Positions 16,467 through 25,019 of a stretch of DNA of 64,000 nucleotides are shown one piece after another. The position numbers were made by a program, and so were the translations under genes. The notes under the pieces were generated by a model. It had not been told where the DNA came from and made no database searches. It worked only from the letters and a program-made list of their open reading frames with translations. Numbering within the stretch: the stretch's first letter is position 1; each line of letters opens with the position of its first letter. The stretch comes from Sphingomonas psychrotolerans (GTDB taxonomy: Bacteria; Pseudomonadota; Alphaproteobacteria; Sphingomonadales; Sphingomonadaceae), in the NCBI RefSeq assembly GCF_002796605.1, contig NZ_CP024923.1, positions 1,612,001-1,676,000 of the forward strand, written 5' to 3'.

Positions 16467-18068
16467 TCAGAATCCGTAGCGAAGGCCGACCAGTGCCTGC
16501 GCCTGGGCGGTAGCATTGGAATCGCCTTCCCTGTCGAAACCGAACAGCCCGAGCGACGCCGTCGCGCTGAGCGGTCCGAACATATGCGTGTAAGCCGTGT
16601 TCGCGCCGTAGCCGAGAATGCCTTGGGCATCGGCTAGGTCGCTGTCGTAATAGCTGCCGAACACGCTGGTGCTGATCGATCCGTTGCGGCCGACATCGCT
16701 CGACGCGAACAGCTGCGCATAGACGCTCTCGTCCGATGTGCCGTCGATGCTCACGCCGCCGACGCTCTGCGGCGTCAGGAAGGTCCGCCGCGCATAGCCG
16801 CCGCCCACGCCGATCCGCGTGCCCCCGCGGTTGAGCACCGCCACGCCGGTCACGCCGCGGGCGCGATAGGCCGAAGTGACGGTCGATGCGAACACCTGGT
16901 TGAGGCAGCCGCCGGCCGCAGCGCCGGTGGTGCCGTAGATGCAGCCGCCGAACTGGTTGCCGAACGGATCGGTCGTGGTGAGGAATGCCGTCGGCAGCTT
17001 GGTCAGCTGACCGTTCAATTCCTGCCCAAAGGTTTCGACGCTGTCGTAGACGCCGATCTGCACGCCGCTGCCGGGGCCGATCTGATAGCTCGCCGAGCCG
17101 GTATAGGTCATCGAGCCATAGCGACGGCCGGCACGCGCCTCGAGGAAGGTGCGGCGGCTCGGACGCCAGATCACGCCGGCATCCCAGAAGGTGCCGTCGA
17201 AATTGTAGGCGATCCGGCGCGGTGAGGACGGATCGGTGACGAAGCGGCCATTGCGATCGATCACCGGGCGGCCGCCGTTCATCAGCGCGTCGCGCTGGCT
17301 GACTTCGATCTTTTCATAGCCGATTCCGGCCGTCAGCGCGACACCGCGGCCGACCGGAAGCACCACGTCGCCACGGGCGAACTTGCCCTCGAAGCGCTGG
17401 TCGAGCTGCCCGGCATCTTCACGGGTATACGAACCGCTGACGGTGACGCCGACCGGCAGGCCCTTGCCCGATTTCACGCCGACACTGGCGGTCGCGACAT
17501 GGACCTTCGAATCGTCGTAACGGTCGAGCGGCGAGGCGCCCGCGGGAACCCCGGTGCCGCCATTGGGCGCCTCGACCTTGGTGTAGCCGAAACGATAGGC
17601 GGCGTTGGCGAAGGCCGGCCCGATATGAGTCGCGAGGCTAGGCCCAACATAGCCGGCGAAGACCTGGCTGCTGTTGCCGACATTGCCCTGCGACGTTGCC
17701 AGTGCATCGCCGCGAATGTCGGCGCGGCTGCGCGCCGCGATGGCGCCGGCTTCCATCGTCAGTTCGGGTGTGATCTTGGCACGCGCCTGAACGAGGCCGC
17801 TGTGCATCGAATCGTCCGCCAGATCCTTGTCGTAGGAAAAGCGGTGCTGGTACTGATAGCTGACCTGTACCTCGACGCGGCGGCCGGTCACCTGCGCGTC
17901 GACGCCCACGCCGACCGTCGAATAGGTCAGCAGATCGCCGCCGTTGTTGAGATCCGATACGAGCACCTGGCTCGCTTCGATATATGGCGTCACGCGCGTG
18001 CGCTGGGCATGCGCCGGCGCGGTGGCGCAGACGAGCGCGACTGCGGCAGTGAGAACAAGCCGGGTCAT
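16467..18068 (-). CDS. XrtA-associated outer-membrane beta-barrel protein (TIGR03016-like)
   Basis: A 533-residue protein with a signal peptide (MTRLVLTAAVALVCATAPAHA) followed by repeated amphipathic beta strands and ending in the aromatic LRYGF, the usual last-strand signature of outer-membrane barrels. Size and position match the PEP-CTERM-associated TIGR03016 family. It probably helps the polysaccharide across the outer membrane. The ATG at 18068 overlaps the stop of the kinase gene (ATGA). The frame stays open upstream of 18068 but that stretch is only the antisense-frame of the kinase. Confidence 0.8.
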   Translation of the reverse strand: MTRLVLTAAVALVCATAPAHAQRTRVTPYIEASQVLVSDLNNGGDLLTYSTVGVGVDAQVTGRRVEVQVSYQYQHRFSYDKDLADDSMHSGLVQARAKITPELTMEAGAIAARSRADIRGDALATSQGNVGNSSQVFAGYVGPSLATHIGPAFANAAYRFGYTKVEAPNGGTGVPAGASPLDRYDDSKVHVATASVGVKSGKGLPVGVTVSGSYTREDAGQLDQRFEGKFARGDVVLPVGRGVALTAGIGYEKIEVSQRDALMNGGRPVIDRNGRFVTDPSSPRRIAYNFDGTFWDAGVIWRPSRRTFLEARAGRRYGSMTYTGSASYQIGPGSGVQIGVYDSVETFGQELNGQLTKLPTAFLTTTDPFGNQFGGCIYGTTGAAAGGCLNQVFASTVTSAYRARGVTGVAVLNRGGTRIGVGGGYARRTFLTPQSVGGVSIDGTSDESVYAQLFASSDVGRNGSISTSVFGSYYDSDLADAQGILGYGANTAYTHMFGPLSATASLGLFGFDREGDSNATAQAQALVGLRYGF

Positions 18069-19060
18069 TCGCCCGCCTCCCCATAATAATTTCCGAACCG
18101 GCGGCCGCCGGGTTGGAAAGAAACCGAATTGAGCAGCAGCTGGATGTGTTCGCAGCCGTCGAGGACGGCCACTGCCTCGCGCAGATCGCTCTCGCTGGTG
18201 CGGTCGGCGCGGACGACGAGCATCACTTGCCCCGCATGCATCGCCAGCACCGCCGCCGGCGAGGCCGCGAGCGCGGGCGGCGAATCCATGATCACGATGC
18301 GGCGCGGATTGGCCTTGGCCAGCCCGTCGAGGATCTTGCGGGCACGGTCGCTCGCCAGGAGCTCGGTATCGCCGTTGGTGCGGGTCCCCGCGGGAAGCAC
18401 CGAAAGCTGCGGCACATCGGTATCGATGATGCATTCCTCGACATCGCTCACTGCACCGGCAAGCGCGTCGAGCAGGCCCGGCCCCTCGGGCAGGCCCAGC
18501 CGCGCGAGGATATCGGGCTTGGCGAAATCGGCATCGACGAGCAGGATCTCCATGTCCTTCTCGGCCGCCATCGAGAGCGCGAGATTGATCGCGCAAAAGG
18601 TCTTGCCTTCGTCGGGCTGGGCCGAGCAGACGAGGATCATCCGCGCGTGATCGGCCGCCTTGGCGCTGTCCTTCGCCGCCACTGCCCGCGCGGTGAGCAG
18701 CAACTGGCGCTTCACCATGCGGAATTCCTCCGCCATCGCGGTGATCTGCGCGCCGGGCACGAGCATACCGCCCTCGCGCAGCGCGATCCGGTCGATCGGT
18801 GCCTGACGCCGGGCGGTACGCGGCGCAACGTGCGGCTTGGGCTCGGCATGGGAAACCGGCTGCGGCGCAGGCACGACTTCGGCTACCGTTTCGGGCTCTG
18901 GCGCGGGCGCGGCAGGCGCGCGGACCGTCAGCGTCAGCGGCGCTTCTTCCGGCACGATGAGGCGCTCGGGCGCCGGCGCGGCCGGCCGCATATAGCCATA
19001 TTGCTCGGCTGCCCGTTCGAGCAGCGAGCCGCGATAGCGGCGGGGGGTTTCGTCGTTCAT
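18065..19060 (-). CDS. XrtA-associated tyrosine autokinase (CpsD/CapB type)
   Basis: A 331-residue cytoplasmic BY-kinase. A proline-rich N-terminal third precedes the ATPase core. CSAQPDEGKTF is the Walker A variant, LLVDADFAKP the Walker A' and IVIMDSPPAL the Walker B. The C-terminus has only two tyrosines (FGNYYGEAGE), a short cluster compared with Wzc. It should pair with the chain-length protein encoded upstream to control polymer length. The ATG at 19060 follows the upstream stop by one base (TGACATG); a GTG 9 bases earlier is an alternative. Confidence 0.88.
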   Translation of the reverse strand: MNDETPRRYRGSLLERAAEQYGYMRPAAPAPERLIVPEEAPLTLTVRAPAAPAPEPETVAEVVPAPQPVSHAEPKPHVAPRTARRQAPIDRIALREGGMLVPGAQITAMAEEFRMVKRQLLLTARAVAAKDSAKAADHARMILVCSAQPDEGKTFCAINLALSMAAEKDMEILLVDADFAKPDILARLGLPEGPGLLDALAGAVSDVEECIIDTDVPQLSVLPAGTRTNGDTELLASDRARKILDGLAKANPRRIVIMDSPPALAASPAAVLAMHAGQVMLVVRADRTSESDLREAVAVLDGCEHIQLLLNSVSFQPGGRRFGNYYGEAGE

Positions 19061-19061
19061 G

Positions 19062-20573
19062 TCAGGCACCCATTCCGCGCTGGACGAATTCGAGCCCGAG
19101 CAGCCCGACGAACGCCATTGCCAGCCCTGCCGCGGCCCCCGCGAACAGCCGCAGCTTGCGCCGCCGCATCTCGATCTGCGCCGCGCTCAGCACTTCGGCG
19201 ATCGATCCGATCACCGGCATGCCGCTGGCCTTCTCCAGCCTCGCCGCGGTCGGGAAGGTCGTGGTCAATTTGTCGAGGCCGAACGCCGCGGCAACGCCCG
19301 CGCCGAGTCCCGCGATCAGCACTGCGATCAGCAGCAGCGGCCGGTTGGGCTTGGTCGGCGCGCGTGGCAGCGTCGGCGGGTCGACGACGTTGAATTTGAC
19401 GGCGTCGGTCTCGGTCTGCGCCTGGCTGCGAATGCGCACCTGCTCGCGGTCCGAGAGCAATTTGTCATATTGATCCTTGAGGACCTGATATTCGCGGTCG
19501 ATCTGGCCCTGCTCGGCGGCGAGGCCGGGGGCCTGCGCCATCTTGCCCTCGAACTGGGCAAGGTCGTCCTCGATCTGGTCCTTGCGCTGGGTCAGCGCCG
19601 CGACGGTCGAGGCCTTGTCGGCCCGCATCGACTGGAGGCTCAGGTAAAGCGGATTGCTGGCCCCCGCCGCACTACTCGCCACCGGCTCGGCACGCGCGGC
19701 GGACTGCGCCGCGGCGAGCTGGCTGCGCAGCGCGATCATGTCGGGATGGCTGTCGGTCCAGCCGCGGCTGCGCCCTTCGGCAAGCTGGCCCTGGATAGCC
19801 GCGAGCCGCGCGCGTGCGGGTCCGGTGACCGCACCGCCCTGCCCGGCCACGTTGGTCGGGGTTCCCGCCATCTGGCCGTTGACGGCGCTCAGCCCGCTCT
19901 GCGCCGCCGCGAGGTCCGACTGGACCTGTGCCAGCTGGGTCCGCGCCGCACCGATGCGATCGTTGAGCGATCCGGTGCCCGGCAGCGAGCCGAGATAGCG
20001 CGCCTGGAAGTCGGCCTTCTTCGCCTCGGCTTCCTGCAGCGCCTTCTGGCGCACCTCGAGCTGTTGGTCGAGGAAGCGCAAAGATTGCCCGCTGGCGTCA
20101 CGCCCGTCGGCGAGATTCTCCTCGACGAAGATATCGATCAATTTCTGCGTGATCTGCTGCGCCATCTTGCCGCTCGCCGCGGTCACGGTGATCTCGAACA
20201 GATTGTCCTGCTGCGCGGTGAGCTTGATCGCCTTTTGCAGTCCGGCGATCCGGTCGGCGACATCGCGGTCGGTCGACACGGACTTCGCCATGTCGGTGCC
20301 GCGCACCACCTTCTCGAGATTGACCGCCGAGGTCAGCGTCTGGCGCACCCGGTCGATGTCGCGCTGCTGCTGCGCGGCCGAGGCGGCGCCGTCGGTCGGC
20401 AGGATCTGGCGCAATTGCACGAAGATCCGCGCCCGCGATTCATAGCTGTTCGGCATCTGCGACACAACCAGCCAGCCCGCGAGGCACAGCCCCCAGGCTA
20501 CCGCCAGCGCGATCCAGCGCCGCATCCAGATCGCGTGCAGCGCCGCGCGTGCTTCGTCGAAGAGACTTCCCAT
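19062..20573 (-). CDS. XrtA-system polysaccharide chain-length determinant (Wzz-like)
   Basis: A 503-residue inner-membrane protein. A Wzz domain begins at the N-terminus with one transmembrane helix (about 18-40), a long periplasmic coiled-coil region (about 90-400, including RFLDQQLEVRQKALQEAEAK) and a second transmembrane helix around 425-445. Together with the separate tyrosine kinase downstream it forms a split Wzc-type co-polymerase. Family TIGR03007 is the expected match. The ribosome site lies in the short gap after the export lipoprotein gene. Confidence 0.9.
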   Translation of the reverse strand: MGSLFDEARAALHAIWMRRWIALAVAWGLCLAGWLVVSQMPNSYESRARIFVQLRQILPTDGAASAAQQQRDIDRVRQTLTSAVNLEKVVRGTDMAKSVSTDRDVADRIAGLQKAIKLTAQQDNLFEITVTAASGKMAQQITQKLIDIFVEENLADGRDASGQSLRFLDQQLEVRQKALQEAEAKKADFQARYLGSLPGTGSLNDRIGAARTQLAQVQSDLAAAQSGLSAVNGQMAGTPTNVAGQGGAVTGPARARLAAIQGQLAEGRSRGWTDSHPDMIALRSQLAAAQSAARAEPVASSAAGASNPLYLSLQSMRADKASTVAALTQRKDQIEDDLAQFEGKMAQAPGLAAEQGQIDREYQVLKDQYDKLLSDREQVRIRSQAQTETDAVKFNVVDPPTLPRAPTKPNRPLLLIAVLIAGLGAGVAAAFGLDKLTTTFPTAARLEKASGMPVIGSIAEVLSAAQIEMRRRKLRLFAGAAAGLAMAFVGLLGLEFVQRGMGA

Positions 20574-20584
20574 GCCCGCCGTCC

Positions 20585-21226
20585 TCAGAACATGCTCTCG
20601 GGGATGATCAGCACATCACCCGGTTCGAGGCGGACGTTCGCCGAGATGTCGCCGTTCTTGAGCAAATCGCCGAGGCGGACCTTATACTCGCGCTGCTTGC
20701 CGGTCGCCTTGTCGTAGCGGACCAGCCGCGCGCGGTTGCCCGAGGCGAATTCGCTCAGGCCGCCCACGGCGATCATCGCGTCGAGCGCGGTCATATTGGC
20801 GCGGTACGGGATCGACGCCGGCTTCTCGGTCGCGCCGACGACACGGATCTGCTGGCTGTAGGTGCCCGAAAAATTCTCGACGATCACCGAGACGATCGGG
20901 TCCTTGATATATTCACCGAGCGCATATTTCAGATCGTCAGCGAGCATCGCGGGGGTCTTGCCCACCGCCGGCATGTCGCTGATCAGCGGCGTGGTGATCC
21001 GGCCGTCGGGGCGCACCTGCACCTTGGCCGACAGCTCGGGATTGCGCCACACGAAGACGTTGAGCTGGTCCATCGGGCCGATGACATATTCATCGCTCGG
21101 CGCTTCGCGCGTCGCGACGCTGCCGGCGGGCGGCAGTTCGGGCCGGCTCCCCCCGGAGCACCCCGACAGCAAGGTGGCGATGACGCCAGCCCCTGCCAAA
21201 ACCCTGCCAAACGACTTGAAAACCAT
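20585..21226 (-). CDS. XrtA-system polysaccharide export lipoprotein (Wza-like)
   Basis: A 213-residue outer-membrane lipoprotein. The N-terminus MVFKSFGRVLAGAGVIATLL ends in the lipobox LSGC. EYVIGPMDQLNVFVWRNPEL begins the Poly_export domain and a SLBB-type segment follows (IRVVGATEKPASIPYRANMT). It would form the outer-membrane secretin-like channel of the EPS exporter; the size matches TIGR03027. GGGGAGGGAG upstream is a strong ribosome site. It is the first gene after a 100-base gap, so a promoter may lie there. Confidence 0.9.
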   Translation of the reverse strand: MVFKSFGRVLAGAGVIATLLSGCSGGSRPELPPAGSVATREAPSDEYVIGPMDQLNVFVWRNPELSAKVQVRPDGRITTPLISDMPAVGKTPAMLADDLKYALGEYIKDPIVSVIVENFSGTYSQQIRVVGATEKPASIPYRANMTALDAMIAVGGLSEFASGNRARLVRYDKATGKQREYKVRLGDLLKNGDISANVRLEPGDVLIIPESMF

Positions 21227-21252
21227 ATTCGAGCTCCCTCCCCAGCGGAGTC

Positions 21253-21278
21253 GAGCGCGGCCAACGTCTCGGCCGCTC
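21253..21278 (-). promoter_or_regulatory. hairpin in the leader of the export gene
   Basis: GAGC-GC-GGCC (21253-21262) can pair with GGCCGCTC (21271-21278) with a 2-base bulge and an 8-base loop. It lies between the decarboxylase stop and the export-gene start, with no T-tract after it in the reading direction. It could separate or attenuate the two transcriptional units. Confidence 0.3.
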
Positions 21279-21326
21279 CCCCGCCTGGATCGGGGTCAGC
21301 TATGGTCTTCAGAGGTAAAGATAGCG

Positions 21327-22526
21327 TTAGGCGTGGTCGGAACGGCCGATCAGCAGCTCGCGCGCCGGCGGATGGCCGAGGAATCCGGAAGGGCTGGCAC
21401 TGGCGCCATACGCCCCCGAGGCGAAGATCGCGATGACGTCACCCACATTGGCCCTGGGAAGCGACACCCGGTCGGCCAGCCGGTCGAGCGGGGTGCACAA
21501 GGGTCCGACGATCGTCACCACCTCTTCGGCCGGGTCCTGCATCCGGTGCGCGACCGCGACCGGATAGTTGCGACGGACCACCGTGCCGAAATTGCCAGTC
21601 GCGGCGAGATGATGATTGAGCCCGCCATCCAGAATCAGGAAAGTCTCCCCCTGGCTCACCTTGCGGTCGATCACCCGCGCGAGATACACGCCCGCCTCGC
21701 CGACCAGCCAGCGCCCCAATTCGATGGCATATTTGGTGTCGAGCTTGCCGAGCTCGCCCGCCAGCGCCGCGCCGATCGCCTCGACATCGAGTGCCACGTC
21801 GCCCGGGAAATAGGGGATGCCGAACCCGCCGCCCAGATTGACGAGCGGCGGCGCGCGCCGTGCCTCCTCGGCGATCCGTGCAGCCAGTGCCACCGTCGCC
21901 GCCTGCGTCTCGATCACTGCCTGCGTGTCGAGCGACTGCGATCCGGCGAAGATATGCAGCCCGCGCCACTCGGCGCCGCCGATGATCAGCCGCTTGACCA
22001 GCCCGGCGACGTGCTGTGCCTCGACTCCGAAGGGCGAGGCGCGGCCGCCCATCTTCATTCCCGACCCGCGCAGCTCGAAATCGGGGTTCACCCGCACCGC
22101 GAGCTTCGGGCGCATCCCCAGCATCCCGGCGATCGCCAGCGCGCGCTGTCCCTCGCTCTCCGACTCGACGTTGAGCGTCACGCCGGCACGGATCGCCAGC
22201 TCGATCTCGGCATCGCGCTTGCCCGGCCCGGCAAAGCTTATCGCGCCTGCCGCCATGACGTCGAGCGCCTTGTCCATCTCGCCGGCGGAAGCGACGTCGA
22301 GCCCGTCGACCAGCGGCGCGATCGCCTTGAGAAGCGCGGGCAAGGGATTGGCCTTGATCGCATAATGCACCGCCACCTGGCGCGGCAGCGCGGCGCGCAA
22401 CCGCGCGATCCGGGTGGCGACGATGCCGAAGTCGTAGACATAAGCCGGCGTCGCCTCCGCCAGCCACGGCAGCGTGTCGAGGGTTCTGAATTCGGGCGGA
22501 ATCGGGCCGAAGGCTTTGGGGTTCAT
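21327..22526 (-). CDS. XrtA-associated PLP-dependent decarboxylase (LysA-like)
   Basis: A 399-residue fold-type III PLP enzyme. VHYAIKANPLPALL supplies the PLP lysine, NLGGGFGIPY the glycine-rich phosphate loop, and GPLCTPLDRL the catalytic cysteine region. It is the TIGR03099-type decarboxylase found with the acyl-CoA ligase and ACP in exosortase A loci. The substrate is unknown; amino acid decarboxylation to feed an amine or acyl modification is a guess. Start overlap ATGA with the ligase stop shows coupling. Confidence 0.88.
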   Translation of the reverse strand: MNPKAFGPIPPEFRTLDTLPWLAEATPAYVYDFGIVATRIARLRAALPRQVAVHYAIKANPLPALLKAIAPLVDGLDVASAGEMDKALDVMAAGAISFAGPGKRDAEIELAIRAGVTLNVESESEGQRALAIAGMLGMRPKLAVRVNPDFELRGSGMKMGGRASPFGVEAQHVAGLVKRLIIGGAEWRGLHIFAGSQSLDTQAVIETQAATVALAARIAEEARRAPPLVNLGGGFGIPYFPGDVALDVEAIGAALAGELGKLDTKYAIELGRWLVGEAGVYLARVIDRKVSQGETFLILDGGLNHHLAATGNFGTVVRRNYPVAVAHRMQDPAEEVVTIVGPLCTPLDRLADRVSLPRANVGDVIAIFASGAYGASASPSGFLGHPPARELLIGRSDHA

Positions 22527-24037
22527 AGCTTCAGCACCCCATCGAGAAGTTCCGCCTTCAACGCCGCCCGATCCAGCTTCCCGTTGGCGTTCCGCGGCAA
22601 TTCCGCCCGCCAGTCATACCGCATCGGCTGCATGAAGCTCGGCAATTCGCGCCGCAACCGGTCGCGCAGGTCCTGCTCGCGCGAACCATCGCCGCGCGCG
22701 ACCACCACGATCGCCTGCCCCAGCCGCTCGTCCGCCACCCCGAACGCCGCCGCCTCGGCCACTTCGCCGCCGCTCAACACCACGTCCTCGATCTCGGTCG
22801 GGCTGATCCGGTTGCCGGCGCTCTTGATCATCTCATCGTCGCGTCCGACGAAGCGGAGCAATCCGTCCGCATCCTCGACCACCTTGTCCCCCGACCACAC
22901 CGCCATGCCCTCGCTTGTGGCGAATTCGGGCGCCGGACGGAAGCGCTGCGCGCTACGCGCGGCATCTTGCCAATAGCCCTGCGCCACCAAGGGGCCCGCA
23001 TGGACCAGCTCGCCCGCCTCGCCTGGCGCCGCACGGCTGCCGTCGGAACGCACCACCAATATCTCGGCAAAGGGGATCGCCCGCCCGATCGACTCGGGAT
23101 GCGCATCGACCAATGCCGGCGAGAGGAAGGTCGAGCGGAACGCCTCGGTCAGCCCGTACATCGGATAGAGTTCGGTCTCGGGAAAGCGTTCGCGCAGCCC
23201 GCGCACCAGCCGCGGCGTCAACGCCCCGCCAGAATTGGTCAGCCGCCGCAGCCGCGCCGCGGTCTCTGCCGGCCAGTCGGCCTCAAGTAACTGCACCCAA
23301 AGCGGAGGCACCCCGGCAAGGCTGGTGACACCATGACGCTCGACTGCCTTCACCACGTCGCGCGCGGTGAGATAGTCGAGCGGAATCACGCGCCCGCCCG
23401 CGGCCCAGGTCGAGAAAAGCTGGTTCTGCCCATAATCGAAGCTAAACGGCAGCACCCCGAGCACCCGATCTTCAGAACTAATATGAAGATAGTGCGCCAC
23501 GCTGATGGCTCCGAGCCATAAATTGGCGTGGCTGAGCATCACGCCCTTGGGCCGCCCGGTCGAACCCGAGGTATAGAGAATCGCCGCCAGCGTATCTGGA
23601 TCGGCAGCCGAGGGCGGCAGCATATCACCCGCGCCAAACTCGTCCTCGGTGATGATCCTACACCCCACAGGCACGTCACCCGGCTCCAGTGCGGCGATCC
23701 GCGCACCTTGCGTCACCAGCACCCGCGCGCCGCTGTCGGCGAGGATATGCGCCACCTGCGCGCGCTTGAGCACCGGATTGATCGGCACGTGGACGAAACC
23801 CGCGCGTGGCACCGCCAGCGGCATCAGGCACGCCGTCCGCGTCTTGGGCAGCCACGTCGCCACGCGCTCGCCTCCACCCAGACCCTGTCTCGAAAGCCAA
23901 TGTGCGATCCCGCCGACGCCCGCCTCCAGCCCGGCGAAACTGAGCGTACCCGCCCGGTCCTCCAGTGCCACGGCATCGGCCGCGCCCCGCAACGGCAGTG
24001 TGTCGATCGGTTTCGGAACGGGATCGAGATCTGTCAT
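22523..24037 (-). CDS. XrtA-associated AMP-forming acyl-CoA ligase
   Basis: A 504-residue adenylating enzyme (ANL superfamily). ILYTSGSTGRPKG is the P-loop-like motif A3, YPMYGLTEAF is A5 and VGRDDEMIKSAGNRISP covers A8. NANGKLDR near the end supplies the catalytic lysine. It should activate a carboxylic acid and pass it to CoA or to the acyl carrier protein encoded divergently. TIGR03098 is the matching exosortase A family. I start at the ATG at 24037 (MTDLDPVPKPID); the frame extends upstream only into the promoter gap. Confidence 0.9.
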   Translation of the reverse strand: MTDLDPVPKPIDTLPLRGAADAVALEDRAGTLSFAGLEAGVGGIAHWLSRQGLGGGERVATWLPKTRTACLMPLAVPRAGFVHVPINPVLKRAQVAHILADSGARVLVTQGARIAALEPGDVPVGCRIITEDEFGAGDMLPPSAADPDTLAAILYTSGSTGRPKGVMLSHANLWLGAISVAHYLHISSEDRVLGVLPFSFDYGQNQLFSTWAAGGRVIPLDYLTARDVVKAVERHGVTSLAGVPPLWVQLLEADWPAETAARLRRLTNSGGALTPRLVRGLRERFPETELYPMYGLTEAFRSTFLSPALVDAHPESIGRAIPFAEILVVRSDGSRAAPGEAGELVHAGPLVAQGYWQDAARSAQRFRPAPEFATSEGMAVWSGDKVVEDADGLLRFVGRDDEMIKSAGNRISPTEIEDVVLSGGEVAEAAAFGVADERLGQAIVVVARGDGSREQDLRDRLRRELPSFMQPMRYDWRAELPRNANGKLDRAALKAELLDGVLKL

Positions 24038-24111
24038 CGCGCCGACCTTAGCCTTGGCAGCGCACCCGCCAACCCTTACGGAGGCGAAAAATCGCTGGCA
24101 GGGGATCGGCA
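24038..24111. promoter_or_regulatory. divergent promoter gap of the XrtA locus
   Basis: Only 74 bases separate the ligase (minus) and the acyl carrier protein (plus), so promoters for both arms of the locus must lie here or overlap the coding ends. I see no clear consensus -35/-10 pair. AGGGGAT 6-12 bases before the TTG at 24112 is the ribosome site for the carrier protein. Confidence 0.4.
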
Positions 24112-24384
24112 TTGCAGCGCGAAGGGTTCGCAGACGTTGAAAACGCCGTGCGCGGAGTACTCCGCGACGTGCTGGGATTGAGCGAGGAACGCGCCGCCGC
24201 GTTCCACGAGGACACGCCGCTGTTCGGCGCGCTGCCCGAACTCGATTCGCTGGCGGTAGCGGGCGTGCTCACCGAGATCGAGGATCGCCTCGGCATCCTG
24301 ATCGAGGATGACGAAGTCGACGGCGAGATGCTCGAGAGCTTCGGCGCCCTCACCCGCTTCGCCGCCGACAAGGCGCTGGCTTGA
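24112..24384 (+). CDS. XrtA-associated acyl carrier protein
   Basis: A 90-residue acidic four-helix protein. PELDSLAVAGVLTEIE contains the serine that takes the phosphopantetheine arm (DSL motif). The first helix is ENAVRGVLRDVLGL. It likely carries the acyl group activated by the divergent ligase. It begins with TTG at 24112 and its stop overlaps the next start (TTGA), so it is coupled to hydrolase 2. Confidence 0.85.
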   Translation: MQREGFADVENAVRGVLRDVLGLSEERAAAFHEDTPLFGALPELDSLAVAGVLTEIEDRLGILIEDDEVDGEMLESFGALTRFAADKALA

Positions 24385-25019
24385 TCGACTATTACGACTG
24401 GGCCGGCGGCCGCGAAGCGATGCTTCGCTTCGGCCCCGATACCGGCCCGGTCGTCGTCGTGGCGCTACCGCTGTTCGAGGAAGCCAACCGCACCCACGCA
24501 TTCGCCGTGACGATGCTGCGCGCGTTGGCGGAACGCGGAGTCGCCGGCGCGCTGCCGGATCTACCCGGACAGGGCGAGAGCCTCGTTCCCACCGATGCGG
24601 TGCGTCTTGCACACCTGCGCGACGCTTTCGCCGCTGCGACACGCCACGCGGGCCGCCCTGCTTATGCCCTCGGCATCCGCAGCGGCGCGTTGCTCGACTC
24701 TGCCGCCATGCTCGGTGGACGCTGGCATTTCGCGCCGAGCACCGGCGCCGAACTGCTCCGCGAACTCGAACGCCTGCGCCGGGCCGGCGGCGGCGATGAA
24801 TATGGCGGCAACCTCATATCGCCGGTGCTGCTCGGCGAACTCCCCACTGCCGGCGCCGCGCAGAGCCGCACGATCCGGCTCGAGAGCGACGCCCGCCCCG
24901 CCGATCGCCACGTGCCCGGCGCCCCTCTTTGGCGCCGCAGCGAGCCCGACAACGATCCTGCGCTCGCCGCCCTCCTCGCCGATGACATCGCCGCTTGGGT
25001 GCGTTCATGCGAAAGCTGA
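24381..25019 (+). CDS. hydrolase 2, exosortase A system-associated (TIGR03101-like)
   Basis: A 212-residue alpha/beta-hydrolase-like protein. The core strand VVVVALPLFEEANRTHAF and LPDLPGQGESL correspond to the N-terminal half of the fold. At the nucleophile elbow I read LGIRSGALL rather than a classic GxSxG with a following small residue, so catalytic competence is uncertain. Position between the acyl carrier protein and hydrolase 1 matches the TIGR03101 family. The TTG start overlaps the carrier stop. Confidence 0.8.
   Translation: MIDYYDWAGGREAMLRFGPDTGPVVVVALPLFEEANRTHAFAVTMLRALAERGVAGALPDLPGQGESLVPTDAVRLAHLRDAFAAATRHAGRPAYALGIRSGALLDSAAMLGGRWHFAPSTGAELLRELERLRRAGGGDEYGGNLISPVLLGELPTAGAAQSRTIRLESDARPADRHVPGAPLWRRSEPDNDPALAALLADDIAAWVRSCES

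Noticed and set aside
16467..18596. A longer N-terminus for the XrtA outer-membrane protein
   Set aside because: The extra ~175 codons are the shadow of the tyrosine kinase. A signal peptide begins exactly at 18068.
24381..25019. Hydrolase 2 as a pseudogene because of its non-standard nucleophile elbow
   Set aside because: The frame is intact, coupled on both sides, and sits in its conserved place in the XrtA locus. The motif change is likely a family trait.
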